Part shown: positions 37,501 through 50,444 of the stretch, one piece after another
Layout of the letters: each line of letters begins with the position of its first letter
Numbering within the stretch: position 1 is the first letter of the stretch
Assembly: GCA_009741485.1 (NCBI GenBank)
Contig: CM019217.1
Location: 33,861,485-33,925,484, forward strand
Direction: 5' to 3'
Length of the DNA stretch: 64,000 bases
Source of the DNA: Malurus cyaneus samueli
Taxonomy: Eukaryota; Chordata; Aves; Passeriformes; Maluridae
The notes under the pieces: generated by a model
Database searches by the model: none
What the model was told of the DNA's origin: nothing
The model's input: only the letters and a program-made list of their open reading frames with translations
Translations under genes and position numbers: made by a program

Positions 37501-38503
37501 GTTATCTAAAGTAGAGCTTTCAATTCAATACTGCAATTAATTTTCAGCCTCTCTTGTAATTAAACTATACTCAAAAAATTAAACACTTGAGACAATTTAA
37601 GAAAGGAACTTGCTTGAAATACTTGATGAATGCAACGTGGTCCAATTTGGCAGCCATAACTAAATAAAGAAACAGACTTTTTAACTGTTCTCCCCCCACT
37701 TCTCCATTAACTGTGACTAAGAGGGAGTGTTTTCTTCTTCACAATAAGAGGAAATCTCATTTGTTACATGGCAACTCTTAATGTTATCTTTGTAAGCACT
37801 GTTTAAAGACAAATTACAATACCAAACACTGCTTTAATGGAAAAATATGTATTGAACATGGAAAAAATGTACAGTTTCGTCCTATGAAAATCTCTCAAGT
37901 TTTTTTTTAGGTAATCTTTTTATATTAAAAATATAAAATTTGAAAAAAATAGTTTTCTTTTTTGTCTGCAAAGTGTTTTCAACAGATGTTCCATGTTTCA
38001 TCTTGTAAGAGATACTTCAAAAGTCATCTGTGGTGTTGTGAAGGCTGAGGATAGTGACAGAAAATTAAAGCCTTAATTTTAAATTTTGGAAGAGGATCTT
38101 GGAACTAGTCCTATTATGTATATTGGTAATCCAAGAACAGTTTGATGCTGATTTTAACAATTCTTGAGTTAAATAACGAGTTTCGAGTCTGCACATCTAA
38201 ATCCATAGTTAATTAACATTGGTAGTTTAAGGAAAATTTAAAGACATAACACTTCTTTATGTGAATCATATATATATATTTCATAATAATAATAATTCAT
38301 TTTGAAAAATCATTGAGTGATAGACCAAGTAGGTGTCAATACAGGAGTTTGCTCTTGTGGGTCACATGTAATAATTGTTTCAGTCTGAATTTCTGATCCC
38401 ATATAAACTTGTGGAAATACTTGCATAGTCTTTTATAATATATGGTATTTTTAGTTAGGTTAATGTTAACTCCATTCTTAACTGTTTTGAGCTTTCTATC
38501 TTC

Positions 38504-38529
38504 TGTATATTATATATATATATATATTA
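38504..38529. repeat. (TA)n microsatellite
   Basis: A TA dinucleotide run with one interruption, followed by TATCCTGTATATATG. It is a simple repeat with cruciform potential. Confidence 0.85.
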
Positions 38530-41500
38530 TCCTGTATATATGTCTGGTCCCATTATTGGAATATGAAGGGTCTTATTCTTTCAACAACATATAGGTTTAT
38601 AAAGCTAAATATTACACCCTTCTAATTGAATATAGTTTTTGGATTTGAAATTCCAAGTTTTTCAAGTTTTCTTTATGGATATTGTCAGATAGGTTTATAA
38701 TATATTCTGTAAGATACAGGGACTCTTATGAGCTTTCACTAGAAGAAAGTAAAACAAAAAGAAGAAAATATCTTTAGACTATAGAAACTGAAGTAAAAAT
38801 ACCCTATGAGTTCAGTATAGAACAACTGTGTGAACACGATCCAGTAGTTATTTCAGTGCTCTATGGTGTATTTTTTTTTTACTTTATACTCAGATGTCTT
38901 TACAGTGTAAATTTTACTTTGAATTTTCCTGCTTTGTAGTATTAGACTTGGAACTTATTTCACATCCATATAATGTTTCTATTCCTCTTGCAATTGCATC
39001 TTATTGATGCACGCTGTTAAATTTACCATTCCTCCATGAAACCATCTACGCTGAAATATTTTAATAATAGGGATGTTGCTGTATTGGTTTAAAGCTGTTT
39101 AAATTTGCTGTCAGTAATTAATATAATTACTTCTCCATAAAACTTACAAGATTGGCTGTTGCTTTTCAGTGTTTAAAACAAGTGAAAAGTTTTATAAACA
39201 TGAATTAATGCAGAGAGTCTATAAGAAGATTGATTTTTCAAACAAAAGCTTATCAGTAGTGCTGGGAGCAGAAAAGAGATTTGCTTTGAATGGCATTACA
39301 TTAGAAAACCATGTCACTGACATTGGTTTCTGTAGATTGCTATCTACGTGCCACAATTATATTCAGCCCTTGACCCTAAAATGTTTATTAGAATTCCTAG
39401 ATTGAACTTAAATTAAAGGGGTTTGTACTCCTGCTTGAAATAGCTAATAATTTTTTAAAAATACCTAACTGTATTATGGTCCTGTAAAATGCAATTTTTC
39501 TGTAACTACCTTTATTTATAACCTCTAAAAACAGTCTGAGCTAAAATCCTCTTCCTGTTTTTATTTTTTTTTTTAAATTTAAATATAATGCGCAACATTT
39601 GCTAAACTAGAGATTTTTAGAAACTGTGTTTTCTATAGCAATGGTATTTTCATTAATAAATAAATGATTAGGAAGCAAATTCACAGGAGACGAAAGAATC
39701 TGTGGGTTTATGAAGAGCAAAAATTATTGCCTGGATTTAATGAGTGAGAATGATGGCATATTTTGTGCAGTAACTACAACTTGGTTTATCAAATCACATG
39801 ATACGTAAATGAAAGTCTTTTGACAAATGCTTTGCCAAACCAAACTAAGTTGAACAGGATCTATTCCTCTTCAAATTTATTCCATCTGAAACTGAGATAA
39901 TAAATCTTTGAAATAAAGCCAGAAATTATCTGAAATGTCTACATTCCTCTATTGGACAGAAACTTCCATTTTACTGATTAAGTAATTTTAATCTCTTTTA
40001 GTGTTTCATTCACACTGTGTCTTTGATTAGGATGTACCTGCGCTATTAAATGCTTTGGCAGTGTCCTGCTTCAATGACGACTTGGATACCCATAAAGAAC
40101 AAAACACAGGAAGAGCTAATTTTTATTTCTAGTTAACCACACTGTAGTAGTTGTTTCCTTATATACTAAACCCAGTAATTAGTTTTGGTTTATGCACAAG
40201 ATGATTGCAATCAGCCATCTTTGCAGGTTATGAAGTAATAGGTATGTTTTGATATTCTGCTGGTTAACTCTTTCTCAATTAGATAAAAGACCAAATAACT
40301 TATTAGTGTGGTAGTTAAAAAAATAATTGACATGTTGCTATATTGCTCTTTGAAAATTTCACAAGAATATATAATGATGCTAGGGACACTGCATACAAAA
40401 TGTAAGAAGATTGTGTTTTATATCATACCTAGAAAAACACTGCTGTCCTGTTCCAAAATATAATAAAGGCAGATGTTTTTTGAGACAGAAAGATTAATCT
40501 TCTATCATTTTGCACTGTTGAAGCTGGATGGTTTCCTGTTTGTTTCTTTTCAAATGAGGAAAAAGTTTGTTTGTTCATGTGAGGAAAAAGTCTAGAATGT
40601 TTAAAGTACAGTTTTTATTAGATGATAAAGATGAGACTTTAATCTGAAATTTTAGCTTTAGAAAGCTAATTTGAATCTAAATCTAGTAGGCTCAGAATAG
40701 CATGTTTAACTGCCTCCAAGTATAAAAATTAAGCCAGTATGTTACTAAATTAAAATGTTTGCATTCACAGAAGATTTTTTCAGGAATTCAAGAATTATGT
40801 AATGTAAAATCATTGTAGCAATTACACCTGGGTAGTCTTTGACAGCCTGAAATTTAATGTGAGCCTGTAAAGATTAACATTTATATCTTCTTTATCTGAG
40901 AACTATCATTACTTCTGTTTGAAATAAGCTATTATTCAGGTTAAGAAGTGCTGTTCGAAATATGTTATTTTTGTCAGGACGTTGGGGTACTCATGATGAC
41001 TCTCACTGATATTCATCTGCCTGAAATGTGCCAATGTCTTGCACTTGAGTAGGTGCTGAAAATTACATTCCTTTCTTTTACATCTAAACAGTAGCTCGGA
41101 AAACATGATACTGTATAGTCTAAATTTGATAAATTTGATGGTGGGGAGAGTTGAGTCTGACAAACCTTCTCTATCCACTGAAACTGTTTAGCAAATGACC
41201 AAAATAATTGTGAAGAGAACAGTAAAATCTTTAGCCAGGTTTAAATTATTTCAATTGATTTCATTTGTTTTTTACTTTAACCTTTTCAAATAGCTATTTT
41301 TTTTGTAAGAGACAGGAATATGTTTAATAAAGTGGAAATTTCATGAACTTTCTGTGGAATTTCTTTATCTATTGTGCAGGAATAGGTGGTAGCTTCATTC
41401 ATCCTGAAGAGCAATTAAGAACTATTTTAAAAGAGCTTGCTACCAACTCACCATTAGCAAAAAGAAGGGGTGATATTTTGGTGGACACACATTCAAAGAC

Positions 41501-43526
41501 CAGGTAGTCACTAGTTATCAAGAAAACAAATTTGAGAAACTTTTGAAATTAACATCGTGTTGCAAAGAACCTGGCTCTTCAGCCTGCTTCTTAAAATCAT
41601 CGTGAGTATTCTGGCTTTTGAGGCAGTTGGTAATTAAGCCAGAAACCCAAATGACTCTGCTGCAAACAAACTTATTAAATCAACACTCATCGCTAAAGTT
41701 CCATCTTACAGTAACTGAGTTTCTTCTCCAGGTGGACTCCTCAAAACCCAGACAGTATGGAAATTGAGTCTTAAATCATACCAATTAATAATTTTTAGAC
41801 TGTCATAAGTACATTAAGTATTCATCAATTCACATCAATTAAAATATAATTTATTTAACAACTGTATTTTTCTAACTCCCTCTCTCACACACAGCTATAC
41901 AATGCTTTTCATTGTATTTTGATTAGATGAGATGGCACTTGTAGATATTGTAACACAGTTTATATAAAACATTGGTCTATACCCTTAAAACTATATTTGA
42001 GTATTCAACAATTCTCTGGCTGCTATAGCATTTTAAATCATTGACACATTTTCCTACATCTGAGGTTTACAGAGTGTTGTTACATTTTGTATCTCTAGAG
42101 AATCAAACAATAATGGATATTTTAAAATCTTTTAAATCCATTTGAAAGGAAACATGAAGAGAAGGCTAGTTAGCATTAAGAATTGTAAATCATACGACAC
42201 TTTATTTGTTTAGATAGACAAGCAGAGTTATGTGATAGGGTGGAGGCAGGATATCCTAATCGTCATAAATTTTTCCTCTATAATTATGAACCCTAATCAA
42301 GCTTTTGTGCACAGTTTTCTTTTCCCTTGTGCATACATCCAGCTAAGTTGTTGGAACTCTTCGTGTAGTCTACAATTCTGTATTTTGTCTGCATTGTAAA
42401 GGTCTTGCTAGGTTGAAGAGGAGTATCTGAGTTCATGTAAATAGATTGTTTTCTAAAATTTATTACTTTGAACCATGATGAAATGAAAAATGCTTTCTCT
42501 GTTTTTTCTAACTCTTGTTCTAATTAGTCCTAACTGCACACAGAAATCTGGAAGTATTGGCTATTTGCTCCAAAACATGCATTATAACTGTACTACTCTT
42601 TCTATGACCTCAAATAATATAGATTTCCAGCATATTTGATGGCTGCCTGTGACATTAAACCCTTATTCATGGGATAGAGGGTCTAGAATTCTTCCTGGGT
42701 TTCTATAGACATGGATGAGAAAGCTGGCTCAAATTTACTGGAGCTTCCTCTCATCTGTGAAGCACAGTGCAAAGAATGGCAGAAGTGCTCAGAAATAGCT
42801 ATGGAGTTTAAGATCTCACCACTCCCCAGATCAGCATGGAGACACTCAGAATCTGCGTCCTGTTTCCTGGACACCATGCAGCTGGCACTGCCTCAGCCAC
42901 AAAGCAGAGGCTTGTTCTGATAGAGAGCCATGCCTGCCTGCAGGAATAGTTTAAAAATTTGTCATTATTACAGAGATTGATAATATCTGAGTGATAGTAC
43001 TGTTCTGGTGCTGTCTTCTGTTGCCCAACTGCAGCTGGCACCTGCATTTGGGGAGGGCAGCAAAAACTGTGAATGGACCACGGAAGAGTAGAGAATTGCT
43101 CACAGAGATTGAGATGAATGCTCCTGAATGCAGGAGCCCCAAAACGTGGGGTTGAAGTTTTCAAACTGGAGAAATATAACTCTATGTTGAAAGCAGAATA
43201 AATTAGTAGTAATAGTCTAATTTATTTTCTTGTCTTAATGGCCTTTCAAAATAGGAAGATAAATTAGCTGAGCTAGTTAGCTAAGTAACTTAGTTAAACT
43301 TAGGAAATAGTTCTGAGTAGCCCTGAAAAGAGATTATTATTAATATACTATGTTCTCACAATGCAGAAAGAATTTTTTTTTCAAAAGCAGTGAAGTAAAA
43401 ACATTGCTCAGATACATTACTTGAGTTACAGCTCCAAAACAGCATGTAATTTGTTGTTTTTCTGGGTCAACAAAGAACAGTAGTCAATTGTATATAAATG
43501 AAAATAAAAGAAAAACGTATCAATAA

Positions 43527-43531
43527 GTTAT
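43527..43531. repeat. Target-site duplication, left copy (GTTAT)
   Basis: GTTAT directly precedes the TGTTGTGGG start of the LTR and is repeated exactly after its ACA end. Confidence 0.85.
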
Positions 43532-44426
43532 TGTTGTGGGTTAAGGTTTCTCCTTTTGTTTGCTTTCTTGGAGAATTTTTCTTTCTCATTTTGTTGCTGG
43601 GATACACTCATTGCCAGGTCATCCTTTTGATGGCTGGGCAATTGGAAAAGACAATAAGACCTACGCCCCACCCAAAATCTTGCAAGCCTGGGAGGGGTGT
43701 GTTGTGTGCGTGGGAAGGGGGGGGGATAACTTCCTTGCTTGCTGGCGAGAAGGAGGTCGGCCGCTACCTGGAGGGAGAGCTCGCTCTTTCTGCAGAGCCC
43801 AGCATCTCTGCTCATTGGTTCATGTTTTGCTGCACTATGATCTTCTGCCGTTGTGCCTTGCCAGGGACCCCTGAGATTCGTGCTGCGGTGGTTGAGTTCT
43901 GCTGCATCCCGTCTGCAGCCGCAGGATTCTGCTTGTCTCTTGGCTCATCCGGTCATTCTGGGGTTTCTTGATGTCCCGAGGAGCACCGAGATCAGCGTTT
44001 CTGCTGTGAGTTTACAGAGGAACTTTTCTCCATCCACCTCTGCCGGTTTTGTGTCCACCATTGGCCACGCGGGACATTTGAACCTAGCTGGGACCTGTGC
44101 CACAGCGCCCCCTGCATTCGCCAGGGAATCATCACACCCACCCTGCCCAGCTGGGAGCCAACAGCGCCCCTGCCGACAGGAAGTGTAACTGCACCAAAGG
44201 AGGGGGTGTATCTCTGTATGAGGCTGTCACTGGATTTGTGACTGGGCTGGTTGTTGCTATTGTTGTTGTTACCTGCTTCACCTTGTTATGCATATTAGTA
44301 AAAAGTGTTATTCCCTTTTACCCATATTCTTGCCTGAAAGCCTGTGATTTTTCAAAGCTGTAATCATTCAGAGGGAAGGGGGGTCCCTGCCTTCATTGGC
44401 AAGCACCTGTGTTTCAAACCAAGACA
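43532..44426 (+). mobile_element. ERVL-like solo LTR, 895 bp
   Basis: The element starts TGTTGTGGGTTAAGG and ends TTTCAAACCAAGACA, so it has TG...CA ends, and it is flanked by a perfect 5 bp duplication GTTAT, the size typical of ERVL. Its 3' part (TTGTTATGCATATTAGTAAA, a CTTGCCTGAAAGCC segment, GCACCTGTGTTTCAAACCAA) matches an avian LTR layout I remember, and its end resembles that of the element at 33057. AGTAAA at 44297-44302 is the probable poly(A) signal, giving the plus orientation. No gag, pol or env adjoins it. Open frames of 95-157 codons run through it on both strands, begin within LTR sequence and are not treated as genes. CpG is partly retained, suggesting intermediate age. Confidence 0.85.
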
Positions 44427-44431
44427 GTTAT
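44427..44431. repeat. Target-site duplication, right copy (GTTAT)
   Basis: Exact second copy of GTTAT adjoining the ACA end of the 895 bp LTR. Confidence 0.85.
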
Positions 44432-45238
44432 GAAATGACAGACCACAAGGAAGGCAATGAATTTTGGGGCAAAAAAATCTGGAAATTGCCTAGAACAGAA
44501 ATACCTGTATGTAATGTTGACCAAGTATTGATTTAGACTTCACTTGTTTGCTCAACAGAGATGAAGTTGTGAGACCAGATTGGTGCATTATAGTCTTCCT
44601 AACTTAATCTTGGGCTTTTTGTTGTTTAGTGGATCCTTACACATGCACTATATACAAAGCTTTATTTATGCAGCACATAGGATTGAATACTTAAGCACTT
44701 ACATAATTTTTTATGGTGCTGAAACTGACATTTCTATTTTGCTGTTAGCATTTCCTTATATGTTTTCATAGAATATATAGTAGCCAATATAGAGACATCA
44801 ACTATGGTAGTGAATTTCTAATTTTTGTTCAGTTTCACCTTGGTCTCCTTTATTTCATTAGGGTCTTTCACCGTAATACCTTCCATATACTGATGTAGTT
44901 GGTAATGTTTGATTTCTCACAAGTTACTTTGGTTTTACAAATGTAAAAGCAAGCTATATGTTCTATTAAAATAATCAAAATTCATTGGATATATTTATGT
45001 AATTATATGCATATAAAAATGTGTGTATAGTACATATTAGTATATGTGATTTAACATAAGTGTAAATATTTCTTTACATCTATTCTGTGTATTCTACAGC
45101 ATTTTTTATCCTATCTCAAATATACATAAACTCTATGCTATTTGGTATCTGTGATTTATTAGACAGAAAAATTCTTGGTCTTGTTTTACACTGTTGTTTG
45201 TTTTTTAAAATATTATCTTCTATACACTTATCATAGAA
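44432..45238. other. AT-rich spacer between two solo LTRs
   Basis: About 800 bases of very AT-rich sequence with no gene or repeat that I recognise. It contains a palindromic ATATGCATAT near 45005-45014. It may have been an attractive integration target, having received two different retroviral elements at its edges. Confidence 0.65.
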
Positions 45239-45244
45239 AAGAAC
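45239..45244. repeat. Target-site duplication, left copy (AAGAAC)
   Basis: AAGAAC directly precedes the TGTGGTAAGCC start of the ERVK-like LTR and recurs exactly at 45683-45688. Confidence 0.88.
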
Positions 45245-45570
45245 TGTGGTAAGCCATTATGGGGCCTAGGCCTGGTAAGGACAGAGAAGGTCCGTGAAGG
45301 ATCTGGAACATTCAGTACCATTGGCCACCGTTGGCCGACAGCCGGCAGGAGCTGACAGTTCCAGTCGGGTCTATCTCGAGTGCCCGCGAGGCCGTGAGAA
45401 GCCACAATATAACCCTGTGGCGAGGGTAGTCAGCGCGAGCCCCCTGCAACAGCAGAGCTACCATATAATGAAATTTATAGCGTTAGTAAGAGCTTCTGTA
45501 CGTTAAGTTACCGTTATTCCTGTTACAAAAAGCGTTACGTCTAACTGCTGCCGCCATTACGAGCCAAGGG

Positions 45571-45577
45571 TATAAAA
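45571..45577 (+). promoter_or_regulatory. LTR TATA box
   Basis: TATAAAA within GGGTATAAAAAGCC, in the CpG-rich U3 of the 438 bp LTR. It could still drive transcription rightwards into the flank from about 45600. Confidence 0.8.
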
Positions 45578-45593
45578 AGCCTCGGCTTCTGTT

Positions 45594-45599
45594 AATAAA
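45594..45599 (+). terminator. LTR poly(A) signal AATAAA
   Basis: AATAAA 17 bases after the TATA box and about 85 bases before the LTR end. Confidence 0.75.
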
Positions 45600-45682
45600 G
45601 TGGATGAGATAGCACGTACAACCAAGTCTATGAGGTCGTTTATGTGTCTCTCCCTGTCTCCTTGCAAATGGCCGCTCCAACA

Positions 45683-45688
45683 AAGAAC
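45683..45688. repeat. Target-site duplication, right copy (AAGAAC)
   Basis: Exact second copy of AAGAAC directly after the CCAACA end of the LTR. Confidence 0.88.
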
Positions 45689-47157
45689 CCCACACCAAAA
45701 TACTGGTTGCTATAGAACATTTTTCTGTTGCTGGAAATCATTAATTGCATTTGACTGGCTTATAAGTTTTTCTTGAAGTACAGAGAAATCTAACTCTAAC
45801 TCACACGCTAAGTTTTGTTTGGTTAGTATGTATGCAGATAACTAAATGTCCTTTACCCAGGGTTTTTATAAGTGATTTATTGAATGTTTTATATTTTTCC
45901 TGGAAATTTTTGTTGTCTTTTTCCCCCTGGGCAATATTGAAGGAACTTCTTAAAGTCAGTTGCCACCAAAGCTAGATAAGTTAATCTGGTCACATTATGG
46001 CTCCTGGAACAGTGAGAAAGTAAAAGTTTTGTGAGGTTTGGGGGTTGGTTGCTTGGTTTTGGATGAGTTCTTTGTTGTTGTTATTCTGTTCTGTGGTTGG
46101 GTGTCTTTGTGTGTGGTTGGAGCTGGTGGAGCAAGAGAGGAGTCTGATTTTTTTTTGAGGCTGTGTTTTTGAACAGGACAGTCCCAGGAAATACTGCACT
46201 GATTGACTGTATTAAGCATAACTCTAAGGAAAATTGAGGCTTAGTACCTAAATTGGCTGAGATCTCCTTTCATTTCCTTTGTTTCCCTCTAGACCTCTAC
46301 CTTCAGGAACTGTGCTGTGGATTTTACTTGTAAGTGTAGAAGGAAACGGGATGTAAAATTCTCTGATCCTCAATGCCTGAAGGGAGTTCACCTGCAAATT
46401 GTTTGGTCTAAAATTTTAAGTCCTGTTGCAAGACATTTTGAAGTAGAGAAAGAACATTGAATACTGCGTGTCTTCCTTCCATTGCTTCCTGAAGGCCTTC
46501 ACTCTCAGCCTTGTGAAATCCTGTGTTTTATCAGATTTCATTTGTCTGCAGTAGGGATGACCCCATTGTGTTTGCCCATTGTCTGCTTGCTCATACATTA
46601 ACCCACAGCTGTCAAACCACTAATAGGTGGAGTTCCACAGGGCTGGTACTTCCTGCTCACTTCCAGATGAACTGATAAAAGACTCTTTGCATGGATGTCT
46701 CCCAGGGTTTGAGGATCTGAAGGGCTGGTTTTCTTCTTCATGTATCTTTAACACATGTGCACATAAATCTCCAAATCAACAGTGTCAAAGCACAGCTTCC
46801 AAATGCAAGCTTGTTTCGATGCACATTTTTAGTCAGCATCTCTTCTTTCTTTAGTCTTAACAAAAATCAGTATACAAGTCCTCTTATTTTTTTGTGAAAT
46901 AGCTGATCAGAGACAAAAAACGTAATTCTGACTGACAAAAACACTCCTTGCTATTCTTATGCATATACTCATGCCTGAGCAAGAAAAGTAAATTGAGCAC
47001 CATCTATTCTATTCAACTAAATTTTTTTCTTTGAAAATAGGATAATAATTATGAAGCATTACAATGCTGAAATATTCTGTGTTGTTTCAGAATTTTTTTT
47101 CAACAGAGATAATTAAAAAAAAATTATTTAACAGACAAAACCCACTGTTAATTGCAA
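45689..47157. other. Non-coding stretch
   Basis: No gene or recognised repeat. A G/T-rich plus strand at about 46020-46150 contains several TTGTTGTT and GGTTGG runs. The rest is ordinary AT-rich sequence. Confidence 0.65.
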
Positions 47158-47260
47158 CAGTTACAAAATATTCTGAGTTGCAAGGGACCTGGAAGGATCA
47201 TTGAATCCAACCATGAAGCGAAAGGTTTTTGTGAGATCAAACCCACACAGAAACATCTGA
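47158..47260 (-). mobile_element. CR1 LINE 3' end fragment
   Basis: AAATATTCTGAGTTGCAAGG, then GACCTGGAAGGATCATTGAA and TCCAACC, is the reverse complement of the avian CR1 3' terminus (GGATTCAATGATCCTT...GGTCCCTTGCAACTCAGAATATT). It matches the subfamily ending seen in the copy at 60.1 kb. AGATCAAACCCACAC continues the element. Only about 100 bases survive. Confidence 0.85.
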
Positions 47261-50200
47261 ATGATAATTAGGAAAAGAATGATGCGTTTGTATATATTGA
47301 TTTGATTCAAATACTCAAGTAATTTAACAGCTTCAGATTCAGGCAATGTAGTATCAGTTTTTACATTGAAATTGGATATAATTAGCATATTTGTCTAATT
47401 AGCTTGCACTGTAGTAGAAAACAATTTTAGGATAGTCTTGACTCTGGAATATGGTACTGGAACTTGGGAACTTGACAGCTCCCTCTGGCTATTGTGACAT
47501 TTGAATTGAGCAGCTCAGTCCCCATTAGGGTGTTGACCAACTTTATCCATAAACAGAGAAATATAGGTAATGCTAAATGCACGCTGCTGACTCTATATAT
47601 CTGTAAAACTTCTATGGAATTTGAAAGTCGATTGATGAATTCTTTTACCAGGAGTTAGAGGGTGGGGTGTTTAGCCCTTCAAAAATAAATAAGAAAGGAA
47701 ATGGGTGTGGTGTTCCTCTGTCAACTGCAAGCCCATGTTGGTAAGATGAGACTTTTCTACACTTAGGTGTTTGCAATGGATTGATTAGATTAGTGCAGTT
47801 ATGGGGGTAATGTTAAATACTTCATGCTTGGCTGGAAATTTTCCCCTAAAACCTTGATCTTGCAGGGTGTAATGTGTCTTCTACTTAAATAGATGTGTAT
47901 CAGTGGCAAATTACACTTGGGACAGTCTCTCATTAAATTTACTACTGCATTTAACAGTAGAAAGGAGAGAACTTCTGTTAACCTTTCAACAACACCCCCA
48001 CAACCAGATATTTACACTTTGGAACACTGAAGTGTTATTTGGTGTAAAGTGATGCTTTCCATAACTGATGCTCATTGCAGCAACGAAGACATTCTACCCA
48101 ATTCCATCCTGGAACGTAAATGTTGTTGATATCTCTATGTGAAATGGAGAGATTCTGTTTGGCTTCTGTTTGGGAGTCTGCCACTGAAACCCATTTGAAT
48201 AAGAGATGAAGCAAAGGATGGCTCAGTAGATAAATAGCCAAGGCTTGCAGGGAGAAGCTGGGTGGTCAGGCACAGATCAGAAATACAGGTATAGTCTAAG
48301 GTTCAAATTGAGAAAACTTGTCATAAAAAAAAGGTTTTGTGTACCATAAAACTATATATAAACAATAAAATATTTTAAGCACAACCTTTTTCAAAAGTTT
48401 GGGTTTTTTTTTCTTCATTATGTTACTTCCTTCCAAGTTGGAGAAAATATTTTAAAAATCTTCTTTTTGTTAAAGCTGAAATATTGGATACACATAGGGA
48501 TGAAAATCTGAGCTTGTATAATAGTATTATTTAGCAATAAATTGAACTTTGTGAAAAATATCCATTGATTTTGTGGGATTAGAATTAATGAAATGTGAGC
48601 TGGAAGACTTTCGGAAGTATTCTTCCTATATTTTCAGCAGGTCAAAGACATATTTGCACTCTTATTTTTTCTGATAAATTTTTTAAATGACAGTATGTCT
48701 GAGTCTACTTGACAGATAAGTATGTGGTATTATCTGAAATGAAACCTCTGTTAGTTTATCAGGGTAAAAGGAAAAGGCAAAACCTTCCTTGATTGCTGAA
48801 TGTTCTGGATCCTCTTTGTAAAAATGGGTGTCACCAAATATTAATCAGCTTTCATCCCTTAGGTGACTTATGAAAAATGATAAAAATAGGCTGGACTCAC
48901 CCTTTCTGTCATATATTTCCAAAAGGGAAAAATTGAACAGCAAACGTCCTTAAGTAAGTCCAGCCAATGACTGATAAATATCAGATATTGTTTAATGACT
49001 AGACTTTATTTAATGACAAAAAGAAGTAAATATTTAGAATAGAATTAAATCTGTTACAATTTTCAATGGGATTTAATTTTTGGGTCATTTTCCTGTCTCC
49101 TTATGGCATCTGACAAATGAACTAGTCTCTGTAGCACATAGAAATATCAAAAAGGGTTGCTCATTAACATTTTTAGGGAGAATTTTAAGCAATTTTCATG
49201 ACTCTTTCTTTAAATTTATTCTTGGGATAAATGATCTTCTTTCATTCATTTTCAATTCAGAAGTCAATTAACATTGATAATAAAGGAAGAAAAGGGGAAA
49301 AACAAAAATTGCATTGAGATGTTGCATCTTGAATTAAGCTAAATATTTCAAGTAGGTTAAAATAGATTTCTCCTCCTCTCCTCCCAGTCAGCATTTTTAG
49401 AGCTAGAAGGTGTTATTTTGCTTATGTCAATCTCACCAGCCAAAAGCAACTCTCACTGTGATTTGGACAGTTCTGGTACAAAAGGAAAGACTAACATATT
49501 TCCATTCATACCTTGAGACATTCCAGAAGATGGTTTACAGGCATCTTTTTTTGCCTTTCAACAGTCATAACCTCTGAAATACTCAGAACAGACGTAATTT
49601 GTTTCATTGGGGTTTTTTGTTGACTTTTTTATGTGCTCTTTAAAAATATTTTCAATTACTACAGTAGATCTATGGGTGGATATGGGCTGATATTACTGTA
49701 GGTTGTAATTAGTATTTCTAAAGTTTGTTTTGTTTTATTTCTTCTTCAGCTGGAACTGTTGCCTTCCTTTAAATGTGGCTGATTACAAGCCATGGACTAA
49801 GGGCATCTGACTCAGTTGCAGCCCAGATGAGTTTGGCCAGTCAGAATCTTTTGAGCAAATGGCAAAATCTGTAGCTTCTCCCTCAATTGTGAATCTTCCC
49901 TCAAGCTGGTTAAATTGTCTTACAGTAATTTAACATTTTCAGTGGACCATTTTCTTCTTACTCAAGATAGAACTTTTAATTTTTCTTTAAGTTCCTTTTT
50001 TTTTTCAAGTCCTATGGTGTTTTTTAACTTCTAATTAATAAGTGGCTGAAAGAGAGATGCCCTAGGTCAATTATCTGAAAACTTTTTTTGGGTAATCAAA
50101 CACTAGAAAAAGACTGAACTTCTTGATATATTTATTCTAAAGAATAAATAATTTGGTAAATAACATCCTTTAGGGAATTAGTTTAAGGTTTTGGGAAGAA

Positions 50201-50384
50201 AGCTGTGTGCTTCATATTTATGAGGTTAGTGTTTCATAAGAATTAACTCAGTTTTGATTAGTTATTGTATTGCTTTAAAAAACTATTTTGGTTTGGGTAT
50301 TTTGATGCTTCTTGATTGTTTTCATTTTCAGTGAGCTCCATTTGAGTGCTGTTCTTGTAATATTTCATTGCAAAACTGCTTTTG

Positions 50385-50444
50385 AATTTTTTGATTTTTT
50401 GGTTTTTTTTTTTTTGTTTTTTTGTTTTTTTTGTTTTTTTGTTT
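50385..50444. repeat. T-rich (T6-8 G)n low-complexity tract
   Basis: Runs of 6-13 T are separated by single G or GG/GA over about 60 bases. Open frames through it encode only phenylalanine- or lysine-rich low-complexity strings, so it is not coding. Confidence 0.88.

Larger units (their letters stand above)
33063..43526. other. AT-rich non-coding stretch
   Basis: About 10.5 kb with no supportable gene, LTR or CR1. It contains a short (TGC)n/(TAC)n tract at 33780-33802, an A/T-only run at about 34496-34556, a T-run at 36360-36379, a (TA)n run at about 38504-38529 and AATAAT repeats near 38285. Two slightly GC-richer patches, 35640-35930 and 42680-43150, have open frames of 90-118 codons on one or both strands but no recognisable motif. 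Confidence 0.7.
45245..45682 (+). mobile_element. ERVK/alpharetrovirus-like solo LTR, 438 bp
   Basis: TG...CA ends (TGTGGTAAGCC to GGCCGCTCCAACA) and a perfect 6 bp duplication AAGAAC define a complete LTR. Six-base duplications are typical of class II (ERVK, alpharetrovirus) insertions. A TATA box TATAAAA starts at 45571 and AATAAA lies at 45594-45599, before the expected transcription start near 45600. That arrangement, with the poly(A) signal in U3 and a very short R, is known from avian alpharetroviruses. An inverted CCAAT (CCATTGG) lies near 45318. CpG is well retained against depleted flanks, so the copy looks young. There is no internal sequence, so it is a solo LTR. It differs from the avian leukosis virus LTR as I remember it; the family is not identified. 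Confidence 0.88.

Noticed and set aside
43498..44363. Open frames of 88-157 codons
   Set aside because: They fall almost wholly within the 895 bp ERVL-like LTR, occur in several frames on both strands, and show no retroviral or cellular protein motif.
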